Shown here: piece after piece, positions 32,961-40,952 of the stretch | Numbering within the stretch: the stretch's first letter is position 1 | Layout: every line of letters starts with the position of its first letter | Source of the DNA: Clostridia bacterium | GTDB taxonomy: Bacteria > Bacillota > Clostridia > Oscillospirales > Acutalibacteraceae | Length of the DNA stretch: 64,000 nt | NCBI GenBank assembly: GCA_017465085.1 | Contig: JAFTWW010000028.1 | Location: 62,001 to 126,000 of the forward strand | Direction: 5' to 3' | Made by a program: the position numbers and the translations under genes | Notes under the pieces: model-generated | Database searches by the model: none | Seen by the model: the letters and a program-made list of their open reading frames with translations, nothing else | Told to the model about the DNA's origin: nothing

Positions 32961-33893
32961 ATGTCGTTTTTATATTTTTTAGAAGATTTGCGAAATCCCG
33001 TTTTGGATTATTTCTTTTCCTTCATCACTCTCTTTGGTGAAGAAACCATTTTTATGGCAGTTGGAATGATTGTTTTTTGGTGTGTGGACAAGTTCAAGGG
33101 TTATTACATTCTTTGCGTAGGCTTTTTCGGCACGGTGTTAAACCAATTCTTAAAAATAGTTTGCCGTGTGCCGCGGCCTTGGGTTAAAGGCCCCCATTTT
33201 ACCATTGTGGAATCCGCAAGAGAGGCCGCAGGCGGATACTCCTTCCCCAGCGGACATACCCAGACCTCTGTGGGACTTTACGGTGGCATTGCCCGTATCA
33301 CAAACAACAAAGCGCTACGTATAGCTATGATTATTTTAGCCTGCCTGGTAGCCCTCTCCCGTATGTATTTGGGAGTACATACCCCCGCCGATGTGCTCGT
33401 ATCGGTGGCGATTGCCACTATATTGATTTTTGTGGCATACCCTATTTTCAGAAAAGCCGAAAAATCTCCAAAGGTTATGTATGCGCTGTTATTTTCCTTT
33501 CTGGGCATTATGATAGCTTATCTCTGCTTTGTTCATTACTTCCCCTTTCCCTCGGAGGTTTACGCCGCCCAAGCCATTCACAACTTAGAATCCGCTCGCA
33601 AAAACGGATTTACTCTACTGGGTTGCGCTATGGGGCTTATCGTTGTTTACACCGCTGATTTAAGGTGGATTAAATTTGAAACAAAGGCAGTATTTTGGGC
33701 GCAAATACTTAAGGTTGCAGGAGGGCTTATCCTCGTTGTTTTGGCTAAAGAGCTGTTACGCGCCCCTCTTGACGTTTTATTTAACGGCAGCTTAATAGCA
33801 AGAAGCGTTCGCTACTTTATTATGGTTATAGTTGGCGGCGCCCTCTGGCCGATGACCTTCCGTTTCTTTGCAAGACTCGGTAAAAGTAAATAG
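32961..33893 (+). CDS. PAP2-family membrane phosphatase
   Basis: The protein is 310 aa. The three acid phosphatase motifs are present: KIVCRVPRPW (KxxxxxxRP type), YSFPSGHTQTSVG (PSGH) and SRMYLGVHTPADVLVS (SRxxxxxHxxxD). Eight or so transmembrane segments place the active site on the outer face. It probably dephosphorylates undecaprenyl pyrophosphate, phosphatidylglycerol phosphate or another lipid phosphate. A frame from 32883 is open, but the promoter and the GAGAGGTGG ribosome binding site support ATG 32961. The C-terminal 90 residues are additional membrane segments not required for the core. Confidence 0.9.
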   Translation: MSFLYFLEDLRNPVLDYFFSFITLFGEETIFMAVGMIVFWCVDKFKGYYILCVGFFGTVLNQFLKIVCRVPRPWVKGPHFTIVESAREAAGGYSFPSGHTQTSVGLYGGIARITNNKALRIAMIILACLVALSRMYLGVHTPADVLVSVAIATILIFVAYPIFRKAEKSPKVMYALLFSFLGIMIAYLCFVHYFPFPSEVYAAQAIHNLESARKNGFTLLGCAMGLIVVYTADLRWIKFETKAVFWAQILKVAGGLILVVLAKELLRAPLDVLFNGSLIARSVRYFIMVIVGGALWPMTFRFFARLGKSK

Positions 33894-33996
33894 GACTTAT
33901 CTTACATCAAGCGCAAAGGCTTGCAAAATAGCTTTTCACTACTTCCAAAAACCTTCTCGAACAGATTTAGTGAAAAGTGAAGAATGAAAAAGCAAC

Positions 33997-34030
33997 AAAA
34001 AACATCCTCGGAAAATTTCCGAGGATGTTT
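33997..34030. terminator. Bidirectional terminator
   Basis: AACATCCTCGGAAA pairs with TTTCCGAGGATGTT across 34001-34029. T runs follow on both strands, the stronger one serving the leftward gene at 34081. A separate long inverted repeat (CTTTTCACTA near 33931 with TAGTGAAAAG near 33968) lies just before it and is unexplained. Confidence 0.75.
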
Positions 34031-34080
34031 TGGCATGTCAGACCAAAATGATATTATAGGTAAATACGCAAAATTTAATA

Positions 34081-34473
34081 TCAAAGCGCTTGACGGAGCG
34101 TTTTCTCTTTTATAATACCGTTAACGATAGTGGTAATTACAACAATTATAGTCCCCAAAAAAACCAGTCCCATTCCAATACCCGACGTCATAGGATCGCT
34201 GCTTATGTTGTTGTAGTAAAGATATGTAGAAATATATCCGGAACAAATCATGCAAACAAGAAGATAAAACTGAATAATCACATAATGTAAGGTTTTATCA
34301 AAGAAATCATAATTCAGAGATGTGAGCACGAGAAACACCGGCAGGAACGCAACAATCTCTAACGGAGCGCCAAATCGGTACATTGTAATATTCAGGGCAA
34401 AAGGAAGCATATTGATAACAATAAACAATGGCCACCTATATTTCTTGGCCCATCGTAATGCCTTATCTTTCAT
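34081..34473 (-). CDS. Small four-helix membrane protein of unknown function
   Basis: The protein is 130 aa. Four hydrophobic segments are visible at about residues 13-31, 37-53, 63-85 and 97-118, with a short basic N-terminus (MKDKALRWAKKYRW). The ribosome binding site is AAAGGAGGAATCATA before ATG 34473. It does not match a family I can name. It is a single gene bounded by the terminator at 34.0 kb and the tRNA terminator. Confidence 0.7.
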   Translation of the reverse strand: MKDKALRWAKKYRWPLFIVINMLPFALNITMYRFGAPLEIVAFLPVFLVLTSLNYDFFDKTLHYVIIQFYLLVCMICSGYISTYLYYNNISSDPMTSGIGMGLVFLGTIIVVITTIVNGIIKEKTLRQAL

Positions 34474-34589
34474 ATTATGATTCCTCCTTTGTTACTTAAT
34501 TACAACACGAATAAACAGTCTTTTCAATGAAAAATAAGAGTTGGCTTATAAGTTTGGAGTCCTGCTCTTTAATAAATCTTTAATAAAAA

Positions 34590-34620
34590 TGAAAGCACCA
34601 CAAAAGTGGTGCTTTCATTT
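34590..34620 (-). terminator. Terminator of the initiator tRNA gene
   Basis: GAAAGCACCAC (34591-34601) pairs with GTGGTGCTTTC (34606-34616) around a 4-base loop. ATTTTTATT follows on the minus strand and ATTTTT on the plus strand. Confidence 0.85.
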
Positions 34621-34621
34621 T

Positions 34622-34697
<76 letters not shown>

Positions 34698-34721
34698 ATA
34701 TTTAATTTTTGGCGTAAAGGT

Positions 34722-34750
34722 ATTATACTACAAAGCAAATAATAATGCAA
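34722..34750 (-). promoter_or_regulatory. Promoter of the initiator tRNA gene
   Basis: Minus-strand TTGCAT (34750-34745), 17 bp, TATAAT (34727-34722), about 25 bases before the tRNA 5' end. Confidence 0.75.
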
Positions 34751-34892
34751 GTGTTTTTTTGAAAAAATTAAATATTTTTTCGCAGGGGAATTTTGGCTAT
34801 GTAACTTTTTGTAAAAGAATGTCACAATTCGTTATTGAAAATGCTTTTATATATGTTAAAATTAAATCACAGAACAGCTTTGGAGGGCAATT

Positions 34893-35756
34893 ATGGATAA
34901 AGATATACAAGAAATGTATGAAAAGCATGATAAGCTTATCAGAAAGCTACGCCGCAGGCGCAATATTACAATAATACTTCTTAGCGTTCTGGCATTTGCA
35001 ACGGTTATTGCAGGCTTCCCCATACATATTGATACTTTGGACGGTACTATAATTGATTACGAAGGTCTACCCATCGCCGTTACGATTATTCTGCTTATAT
35101 TTATCTATTTGTTTGTGTTTATCTTATCGGTTATTAACCAAATTCCTATCAACGCCGCTTTATACAACGAATGCGACCCGAAGAAGCATCTGGCGCTTAA
35201 CCTTGCTATCAACTTTGCATCAAGGCTTGATCACGTTAAGGCTATGGATTATTTCTATATGGGTAAGTTTGATGCTTCCGTTAAATACGCCGATATAATG
35301 ATAAACAGCAAGAATCGAAATATGGTAATTGCAGGATATTTTAACAAGGCCCGTTGCGAATTCTTCACTGAGGATTTTGAAACGCTTAAGGAAACCGTTA
35401 AGCTTTACAAAAACCTTGTTTCAACCCTTAAAACCAAGGGCAAGAACAGAATCTCGGCCGAAAAGATGCTTGACTCGTTAGACTTAATGGTTGCAATTGC
35501 CGATGAGGATAAGGAAAAGCTCTCGGGCTATCGCGATGTAAAGCCCTGGACTGATAGCTTGATAAATCTCGGTTTTGTTAACTACATAAAAGGAAGAGCC
35601 GCATATATATTAGATGATAAAGAAGATGCCGCTTACCGATTTAATTTTGTTAAGGAAAACTGCGCGAAAACCATACTTGCCGAATACTCGGAAAGATATC
35701 TCAGTAGCCAAAGCATCGGGACCCGAACCAGCCTAAAAGGGCGGAGAATTTTGTGA
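34893..35756 (+). CDS. Hypothetical membrane protein with repeat-like C-terminal domain; C-terminus replaced by a MITE
   Basis: The protein is 287 aa as read. Two transmembrane segments lie at about residues 25-43 and 57-86, followed by a soluble helical region with TPR-like pairs (MDYFYMGKFDASVKYADIMI; GYFNKARCEFFTEDFETL). The last 16 residues (SQSIGTRTSLKGRRIL) and the TGA stop are encoded by the inserted element at 35.7 kb. Removing the element and one TA gives AGT AAT CTG AAA TAA, so the original end was probably LSNLK. The ribosome binding site is TGGAGGGCAATT before ATG 34893. Function unknown. Confidence 0.78.
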   Translation: MDKDIQEMYEKHDKLIRKLRRRRNITIILLSVLAFATVIAGFPIHIDTLDGTIIDYEGLPIAVTIILLIFIYLFVFILSVINQIPINAALYNECDPKKHLALNLAINFASRLDHVKAMDYFYMGKFDASVKYADIMINSKNRNMVIAGYFNKARCEFFTEDFETLKETVKLYKNLVSTLKTKGKNRISAEKMLDSLDLMVAIADEDKEKLSGYRDVKPWTDSLINLGFVNYIKGRAAYILDDKEDAAYRFNFVKENCAKTILAEYSERYLSSQSIGTRTSLKGRRIL

Positions 35757-35883
35757 TAAAAGGATTTTGTGGTGGGCGAGGCATAAAACGCAGTTAATCC
35801 TGTCGGATTAACGAGTATTTTAACGAAGCCACAGCGTAAAATCCTTATCCCAAAATCTGATTCAGGTTTGAATGCTTTGGCTA
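35705..35883. repeat. MITE-like element, 179-bp copy
   Basis: The copy begins and ends with TA. The left terminus TAGCCAAAGCATCGGGACCC (35705-35724) and right terminus GGTTTGAATGCTTTGGCTA (35865-35883) are inverted. Internally the element folds back: GATAAAAGGATTTT pairs imperfectly with AAAATCCTTATC, and a GTTAATCC/GGATTAAC hairpin sits at the centre. Most of it is nearly identical to the 62.6-62.9 kb copy. It encodes no transposase. TA ends are what Tc1/mariner-IS630 type transposases leave (established for that family; attribution here is inference). Confidence 0.8.
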
Positions 35884-35991
35884 ATCTGAAATAATAATGA
35901 TCGCAAGCGTTACTTTACAAAATCAAGTGATATTTGCTTTTAATATTCCTGTGTTTCTGTTATAATAATGGCAGAAAAGGAGGTTCCTTTT

Positions 35992-37416
35992 ATGACCGTT
36001 GGAGAAAGAATTCAAAATTACAGAAAACAGCTTGGTCTTTCGCAAGAGGAATTGGGACAAAAGTTATTTTTAAGCAGACAGACCATCAGCCTTTGGGAAA
36101 AGGATCAAACTGCTCCCACAATAGAAAATCTGATAAAACTTAAAGATATCTTCGGCGTAACGGTTGATGAAATATTAGGTTTTGAAAAAGAGCAACAAGA
36201 CTTAGAAATCAAGCCCTATGAATTACATCAACACAGCTTTACGAAATCCGAGTTAGACGAGATATTAAAGCTGGTTAAAAAGCAATTTTATAAAAGCTTT
36301 ATAATTATCTTATCGCTCGGGGCCTTTTTCCTTGCAATACTGCTTCTTCTCTCAGCACCCGAGGGCGGACTTTACTTTTATTTAGGCATCCTTGCCACAG
36401 TTATCGTATATTTTATAAAAACCATCAATACGTACGTTAAAAGCTGGAAGAGCAAATATGATAAAATGTGCAGTTCCATCTACGAATATAAAATTTTCGA
36501 GGAATATTTACACGTCAGTATTTATCAAAACGGTGAGGAGACCCGCCGCTTCAAATGTTATTTCAGTGACATAAATAAGGTTTTTCTTTATGACAAGTGG
36601 ATCCTGCTCGAGTTTAGCGGTCAATCATTTATTATTCCGAGAGCAAACCTGAAGAAGAATACTGCGTTTTTCAATTACATAAGCAGTCCTAAATTTAATT
36701 ATTCCGATCCTATGAAGGATGCTTACTGGAAATTGGGATCAACTATACTGTTCGTGGCATCGCTGTTATCTTTAGTTATCGGATTGGCCTTGGTTTCGCA
36801 CGTATCCGAAGCTAATCATCTATTCACCGAAAATACTTGGCTGTTCTTCTTGGTAACGCCGATACCCATCGCCTCGATAGTTTTCGGTTTTATTCTCAAA
36901 GCCAAGGGACATAAGTATAAGAAAAATATTATAACGGGAATCATTATACTGATTTTGCTTTGTATTTACGGTTCTTTCTCCTTCATCTTTTCGAATTTCC
37001 AAGCCCACTCCGATGAGCCTATTACGAACGTTGAACAGATGATAGGTATAAATATTCCCCCTCACGAACAGATAAATACGCAGGATTGGACTCTGGGAAC
37101 CCAATCGGTTTCAAGAGGATATGTTTATTATACCAGCGATATCTACTTTGAAGAGGAGGCTGTAGAAATTTTCGAAGAAAAGATACGAACAGATGATAGG
37201 TGGATGTTTTATACGCCTAACGAACTGATAGGCATCACCTCTCCCCTGACCGAATACAACGATTATGACTATATTTTAATATATAATGTAGATGAGGATA
37301 CATTTAATGCCCTGCCTGAAACGCTGGGAAATAACCGTTTTATAAATCTTACCTACGATTGCGATTCAAATATGATGAAGATAGTAGAATACGATATTGA
37401 TTATACGATGCAATAA
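35992..37416 (+). CDS. XRE-family HTH protein with membrane domain
   Basis: The protein is 474 aa. The XRE helix-turn-helix fills residues 1-65 (GERIQNYRKQLGLSQEELGQ, then LFLSRQTISLWEKDQ). Two hydrophobic segments lie near 100-150, a PH-like soluble segment follows, then three more membrane segments between about 245 and 345, and a 120-residue C-terminal domain (EQMIGINIPPHEQINTQDWT). It is a membrane-tethered DNA-binding protein, perhaps sensing envelope state (inference). The frame opens at 35968, but AAAAGGAGGTTCC before ATG 35992 marks the start. Confidence 0.82.
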   Translation: MTVGERIQNYRKQLGLSQEELGQKLFLSRQTISLWEKDQTAPTIENLIKLKDIFGVTVDEILGFEKEQQDLEIKPYELHQHSFTKSELDEILKLVKKQFYKSFIIILSLGAFFLAILLLLSAPEGGLYFYLGILATVIVYFIKTINTYVKSWKSKYDKMCSSIYEYKIFEEYLHVSIYQNGEETRRFKCYFSDINKVFLYDKWILLEFSGQSFIIPRANLKKNTAFFNYISSPKFNYSDPMKDAYWKLGSTILFVASLLSLVIGLALVSHVSEANHLFTENTWLFFLVTPIPIASIVFGFILKAKGHKYKKNIITGIIILILLCIYGSFSFIFSNFQAHSDEPITNVEQMIGINIPPHEQINTQDWTLGTQSVSRGYVYYTSDIYFEEEAVEIFEEKIRTDDRWMFYTPNELIGITSPLTEYNDYDYILIYNVDEDTFNALPETLGNNRFINLTYDCDSNMMKIVEYDIDYTMQ

Positions 37417-37418
37417 TC

Positions 37419-37456
37419 AAATTCCCCTTGAATTTCAAGGGGAATTTATTTTTTAT
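37419..37456 (+). terminator. Terminator after the XRE-membrane protein gene
   Basis: AAATTCCCCTTG (37419-37430) pairs with CAAGGGGAATTT (37436-37447), followed by ATTTTTTATT. Confidence 0.88.
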
Positions 37457-37505
37457 TGTTAAGTATTTTAGGTTGTGCTATAATCGGGTTTAAGGAGGGG
37501 TTAAT

Positions 37506-38060
37506 ATGCCGAGAAAAATCAAAGCTTTAATTATTGCGGTCATACTAATTCTTGTTTTGGCGCTTACAGTATTTTTGGTTTATCCCCATATTGAATTTAG
37601 AAAAGATGGCAAACTATATGTTTGCAGATTTAATGATGATTTCTCCGAATTTGAGGAAAACCCATCCTATAACGAGATTTATTTCTATAACGGGGAACGG
37701 GATATTTCCATAAAAACCTTTGATGTTAAAAGCTTTTTATGCTTTTATCTTTTTACCTTTGAATATATTGAGGGTGATGCGAGGGAAACACAGTTCATTT
37801 TAGAAGAGGAGTTTATAGAGTATTGGCTCAAAAACGCCGAGATAACCGATAACGCCCGTAATATTGATATTGCAACGCTTATAGAAGGTAAAGAAGCCAT
37901 CGTTAGCAACACCCGATATTTAGGCAACGAATACAATAAGGCTATTTACTATAAGCTTGATGGAGAATATGGAGAAATGTATGTTTTTGAAAGCGATGGA
38001 TTAACCGTTATACAGGTGGGATCCCCCGATGAACAGCCAAGATTTATAGCGTATAAATAG
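37506..38060 (+). CDS. Signal-anchored hypothetical protein
   Basis: The protein is 184 aa. Residues 5-26 (ALIIAVILILVLALTVFLVY) are a signal anchor. The exported domain is acidic and aromatic, with YNEIYFYNGERDISIKTFD and GEYGEMYVFESDGLTVIQVG. I do not recognise a family. The ribosome binding site is AAGGAGGGGTTAAT before ATG 37506. It follows the XRE-membrane gene after a terminator, so it is probably transcribed separately. Confidence 0.72.
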   Translation: MPRKIKALIIAVILILVLALTVFLVYPHIEFRKDGKLYVCRFNDDFSEFEENPSYNEIYFYNGERDISIKTFDVKSFLCFYLFTFEYIEGDARETQFILEEEFIEYWLKNAEITDNARNIDIATLIEGKEAIVSNTRYLGNEYNKAIYYKLDGEYGEMYVFESDGLTVIQVGSPDEQPRFIAYK

Positions 38061-38089
38061 TTGACATATAATTTTCATTTTGCTATAAT
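38061..38089 (+). promoter_or_regulatory. Consensus sigma-A promoter of the SGNH hydrolase gene
   Basis: TTGACA (38061-38066), 17 bp, TATAAT (38084-38089): a perfect consensus 36 bases before the start codon. Confidence 0.85.
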
Positions 38090-38125
38090 TCCCGTAGTCT
38101 GAAAAGAAATAAAGGAGACCTATTT

Positions 38126-38677
38126 ATGAAAAAAGTAACTTTGCTTGGCGATTCTATACGTTTAATCGGATACGGCACTAAGGTGCCCGAGCTTCTCGGT
38201 AGTAACTATGAGGTTTTACAGCCTACCGATAACTGCCGTTTTTGCAAATACACACTGAGGGGTGTATCTCTTGAGTGGAAGAATCTGATTAAAGACCGTG
38301 ACGTTATTCATTGGAATAACGGTTTATGGGATTTTAACGATTTAGGCGACGGCGTTTTCACAACATCAGAAGAATATATTGAAACTATGGTACGAATCGC
38401 AAAAATACTGAAGGCTAACGCCAAAACCGTTATCTTTGCAACCACCACCCCCGTAAGACCTGAAAACGCTCATCACGATAACGATAGGATTAAGCGCTAC
38501 AATGATTTAATAGTTCCTGTTTTAAGTGATATGGGAATTATTATAAATGACCTATATTCCACCGTTTACCCGCATATTGATTCATATATTCGATCCGATG
38601 ATTTAATTCATTTAACCGATGAGGGTATAGCCGCCTGCTCAAAGCAGGTTGCCGATATTATTAAATCCGCCATCTAA
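38126..38677 (+). CDS. SGNH/GDSL-family hydrolase
   Basis: The protein is 183 aa. Block I is LLGDSI with nucleophile Ser10; the block III-like Asn region is HWNNGLWDF (about 62-70). Block V is SDDLIHLTDEG with Asp159 and His162, completing the triad. There is no signal peptide, so it acts in the cytoplasm, probably on an acyl or acetyl ester. It is a single gene with a perfect promoter and its own terminator, and probably highly expressed. Confidence 0.88.
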   Translation: MKKVTLLGDSIRLIGYGTKVPELLGSNYEVLQPTDNCRFCKYTLRGVSLEWKNLIKDRDVIHWNNGLWDFNDLGDGVFTTSEEYIETMVRIAKILKANAKTVIFATTTPVRPENAHHDNDRIKRYNDLIVPVLSDMGIIINDLYSTVYPHIDSYIRSDDLIHLTDEGIAACSKQVADIIKSAI

Positions 38678-38689
38678 GATTAAAATTTA

Positions 38690-38716
38690 AGCCCCGCTTA
38701 TCGCGGGGCTTTTTAT
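38690..38716 (+). terminator. Terminator of the SGNH hydrolase gene
   Basis: AGCCCCGC (38690-38697) pairs with GCGGGGCT (38703-38710), followed by five T. Confidence 0.92.
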
Positions 38717-38719
38717 ATA

Positions 38720-39514
38720 CTATACATTTTCAGAAATAAGATATTTATCAACAAGTATGCTTCCAAGTATTAAGCAAACACCTGAGCAAGCGCCTGTTAC
38801 GGCGGAATTTACCTGCCACAAGAAAAGGCCAGAAGCGGCAGAAACCAATTCAAATACCGCAAACGCTATCATCCAGTTTTTAGCGCCCCTTGCATTTTCA
38901 AAATTAGGCACACAGGTATCAACGCTTATATATGTGGATTTAGCAAGGCGGTGGATTTTACGGAAGCCCAAAACATTTATAAGAAGACCAACAACGCCTA
39001 CAGCCGCGATAATACCCGCCACTAAAGTTCCCGAAATATTAAATAGGGTTTCAACCATATATGTATTTTCAATACCTACCGTGCTGATTATCTCATCAAT
39101 AAGCTCCTGCGCCATAGATGCATCTGTAATAAACTGCCAGGCTAAGCCGAACAAGGCGCCTGAAACTATAACACAGATTACCGCAACATTAACCAAAACA
39201 TAATTGGCATATATAGTTCCGCTCACATTTCTAAGCTGAGAAGAATCGGCAATGTTTTTTCTACCCTGCGCAAAAGCAAGCCAGAGGAAAACGGCCATCA
39301 GAATCTGAAGCAGAGGCATTCCGCCCGTGCTCAATGATGCAAGGCAGGAAACACTTACAATAATGCAAATCACCAAGAACAAGCCATCCTTAAGCAAATT
39401 AAGCACCTTATCGGCGGCAGGGTTAACGCTAACGGGCTCTAAAAATTCGCCTTTACAGTTAGGGCATGCGCCAATAGCTTCATCATACTCGAAGCCGCAT
39501 TTTTCACATTTCAT
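38720..39514 (-). CDS. Zinc-ribbon membrane protein of unknown function
   Basis: The protein is 264 aa. An N-terminal zinc ribbon (CEKCGFEYDEAIGACPNCKG, residues 3-22) is followed by about six hydrophobic segments (for example DGLFLVICIIVSVSCLAS and LVAGIIAAVGVVGLLINVLG). Such zinc-ribbon plus membrane architectures are common in Clostridia and mostly uncharacterised. The ribosome binding site is GTGGAGGATTAGTTT before ATG 39514. Confidence 0.78.
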   Translation of the reverse strand: MKCEKCGFEYDEAIGACPNCKGEFLEPVSVNPAADKVLNLLKDGLFLVICIIVSVSCLASLSTGGMPLLQILMAVFLWLAFAQGRKNIADSSQLRNVSGTIYANYVLVNVAVICVIVSGALFGLAWQFITDASMAQELIDEIISTVGIENTYMVETLFNISGTLVAGIIAAVGVVGLLINVLGFRKIHRLAKSTYISVDTCVPNFENARGAKNWMIAFAVFELVSAASGLFLWQVNSAVTGACSGVCLILGSILVDKYLISENV

Positions 39515-39600
39515 AAACTAATCCTCCACAAATAAATTGGACCTCAAAGTCCTATGCTAATTATACATTATTTTTAGCTAAAATACAATATTTTCTTTGG

Positions 39601-40638
39601 CTAAATTTCTGCTCTTGATTTTTTGTTTATTAACTTCATTATACCGCTTCCTATCAGATAAACCAATAAGCTTGAAGCGATTATGAGGATAAAATATAAG
39701 AAGTGCTGTTTAGAAAGCGGTAATTCACCAAACTGTTTTTCTATAAATCTTGCCCAATAATAATGATTCATATAAATTACGGTGCTGATAGTCGCTAAAT
39801 ACTTAGTCTGCTCAAACTGGATCAAATACGATAGATATGATAAACGATTTATTCCGATTATCAGCAAACCGAACATAACAAATATAACAATGGAATCAAA
39901 TATTCCTTCTGGATGCTGATTCATTATGAAAACACAATATGCCCAACCTGAAATTTCTAAAAGCGTAAACATAATTTTTGCGCCGACTGAAATTCTTTTT
40001 TGCTTTAACCGTTCCGTACACTCGTAAAGGAAGCAACCCGCGCACAAACCCGCCACGCCTCTAAGCAGACCGCTATTAAAAATATTGTTTATCCATACAC
40101 TAGGCTGATTCATATTGCCGTTAAAATTAAACGATATGTACCCATATATAAGTATGGCTACCAGCGGCGCAATCCAAATTGTAAAATTGGTTTTGAACTT
40201 TTTAGCAAGCGGGAAAACTATCATGGAGCCTAAGAACAGCGCGCCCAAATACCACGATACTCCCGTAGAATAAAAGGCGCTGTATCCTGCAACCTGGAGG
40301 GGCACAATTTCAAAAATCAACATAGCCGACTCCAACAGCACATACTCTGTACCGCGAGGCAAGGCAAATATGTAAACTATATAGCCTATAATTGCAGAGG
40401 GGATAAAAAACCACACTAAAGATTTATATTTTCGCAAAACGAATTTAACTGTTTGTTCTCCAATAGGCAACTCATCGTTTAATCCTGCAATTTTCAGCAT
40501 CATAAAATATCCTGAAATCATAAAGAACGCTTCAACCACAATATATCCGCCAAAGAAAAAGATATTAAAATGGTGCATAATAATTATTATAGAAAACAGG
40601 AATTTTGCCACATCAAGATAACAGTTTCTTTTAATCAT
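39601..40638 (-). CDS. Acyltransferase-3 family membrane protein
   Basis: The protein is 345 aa with about ten transmembrane segments. The N-terminal LDVAKFLFSIIIIMHHFNIF holds the family's conserved His, and GGYIVVEAFFMISGYFMMLK follows as the second family motif. OafA-type members acetylate extracellular polysaccharide or cell-wall glycans. No polysaccharide cluster is adjacent, so the acceptor is unknown. It is divergent from the MFS gene at 40.95 kb across a hairpin cluster. Confidence 0.88.
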   Translation of the reverse strand: MIKRNCYLDVAKFLFSIIIIMHHFNIFFFGGYIVVEAFFMISGYFMMLKIAGLNDELPIGEQTVKFVLRKYKSLVWFFIPSAIIGYIVYIFALPRGTEYVLLESAMLIFEIVPLQVAGYSAFYSTGVSWYLGALFLGSMIVFPLAKKFKTNFTIWIAPLVAILIYGYISFNFNGNMNQPSVWINNIFNSGLLRGVAGLCAGCFLYECTERLKQKRISVGAKIMFTLLEISGWAYCVFIMNQHPEGIFDSIVIFVMFGLLIIGINRLSYLSYLIQFEQTKYLATISTVIYMNHYYWARFIEKQFGELPLSKQHFLYFILIIASSLLVYLIGSGIMKLINKKSRAEI

Positions 40639-40683
40639 ACAAACCCTCTAAACCAATTCATTGCGTTCATTATATCATAAACC

Positions 40684-40817
40684 CAAAGGCGACAGCCTTT
40701 GAAACTGCAAAGCAGTTGCCGCATCGCAATGCGGTAGGTTTTTTGATACAATGTTCTCAAACGAAAATCGAAAGATTTTCAAACGCGAATGCGTTTCGAT
40801 GGCGTACCACCGCCATC
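40684..40817. repeat. Cluster of six short perfect hairpins
   Basis: Six inverted repeats lie in 134 bp: CAAAGGC/GCCTTTG (40684-40701), AACTGC/GCAGTT (40703-40717), CCGCAT/ATGCGG (40719-40734), GAAAATC/GATTTTC (40763-40780), AAACGC/GCGTTT (40781-40796) and GATGGCG/CGCCATC (40798-40817). Loops are 3-6 bases. Weak outer arms (ATAAACCCAAA and TTTGAGGTTAT) flank the cluster. It occupies most of the divergent intergenic region 40639-40952. It resembles the hairpin-array elements in plan but lacks the GTGATATT spacers. Confidence 0.75.
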
Positions 40818-40887
40818 GGTTTGAGGTTATTATAGCACAGGCCAATTCTCTTTTCAAGGCGTTTTAGCCGAAACAGTATTTTCGATA

Positions 40888-40916
40888 TTGTTATAAAGAA
40901 ATAAATGTGGTATAAT
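40888..40916 (+). promoter_or_regulatory. Promoter of the MFS-GDPD pair
   Basis: TTGTTA (40888-40893), 17 bp, TATAAT (40911-40916), about 36 bases before the MFS start codon. Confidence 0.65.
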
Positions 40917-40952
40917 TCATAAAGATAATATGGAAATGAAAGGAAAAGGATT

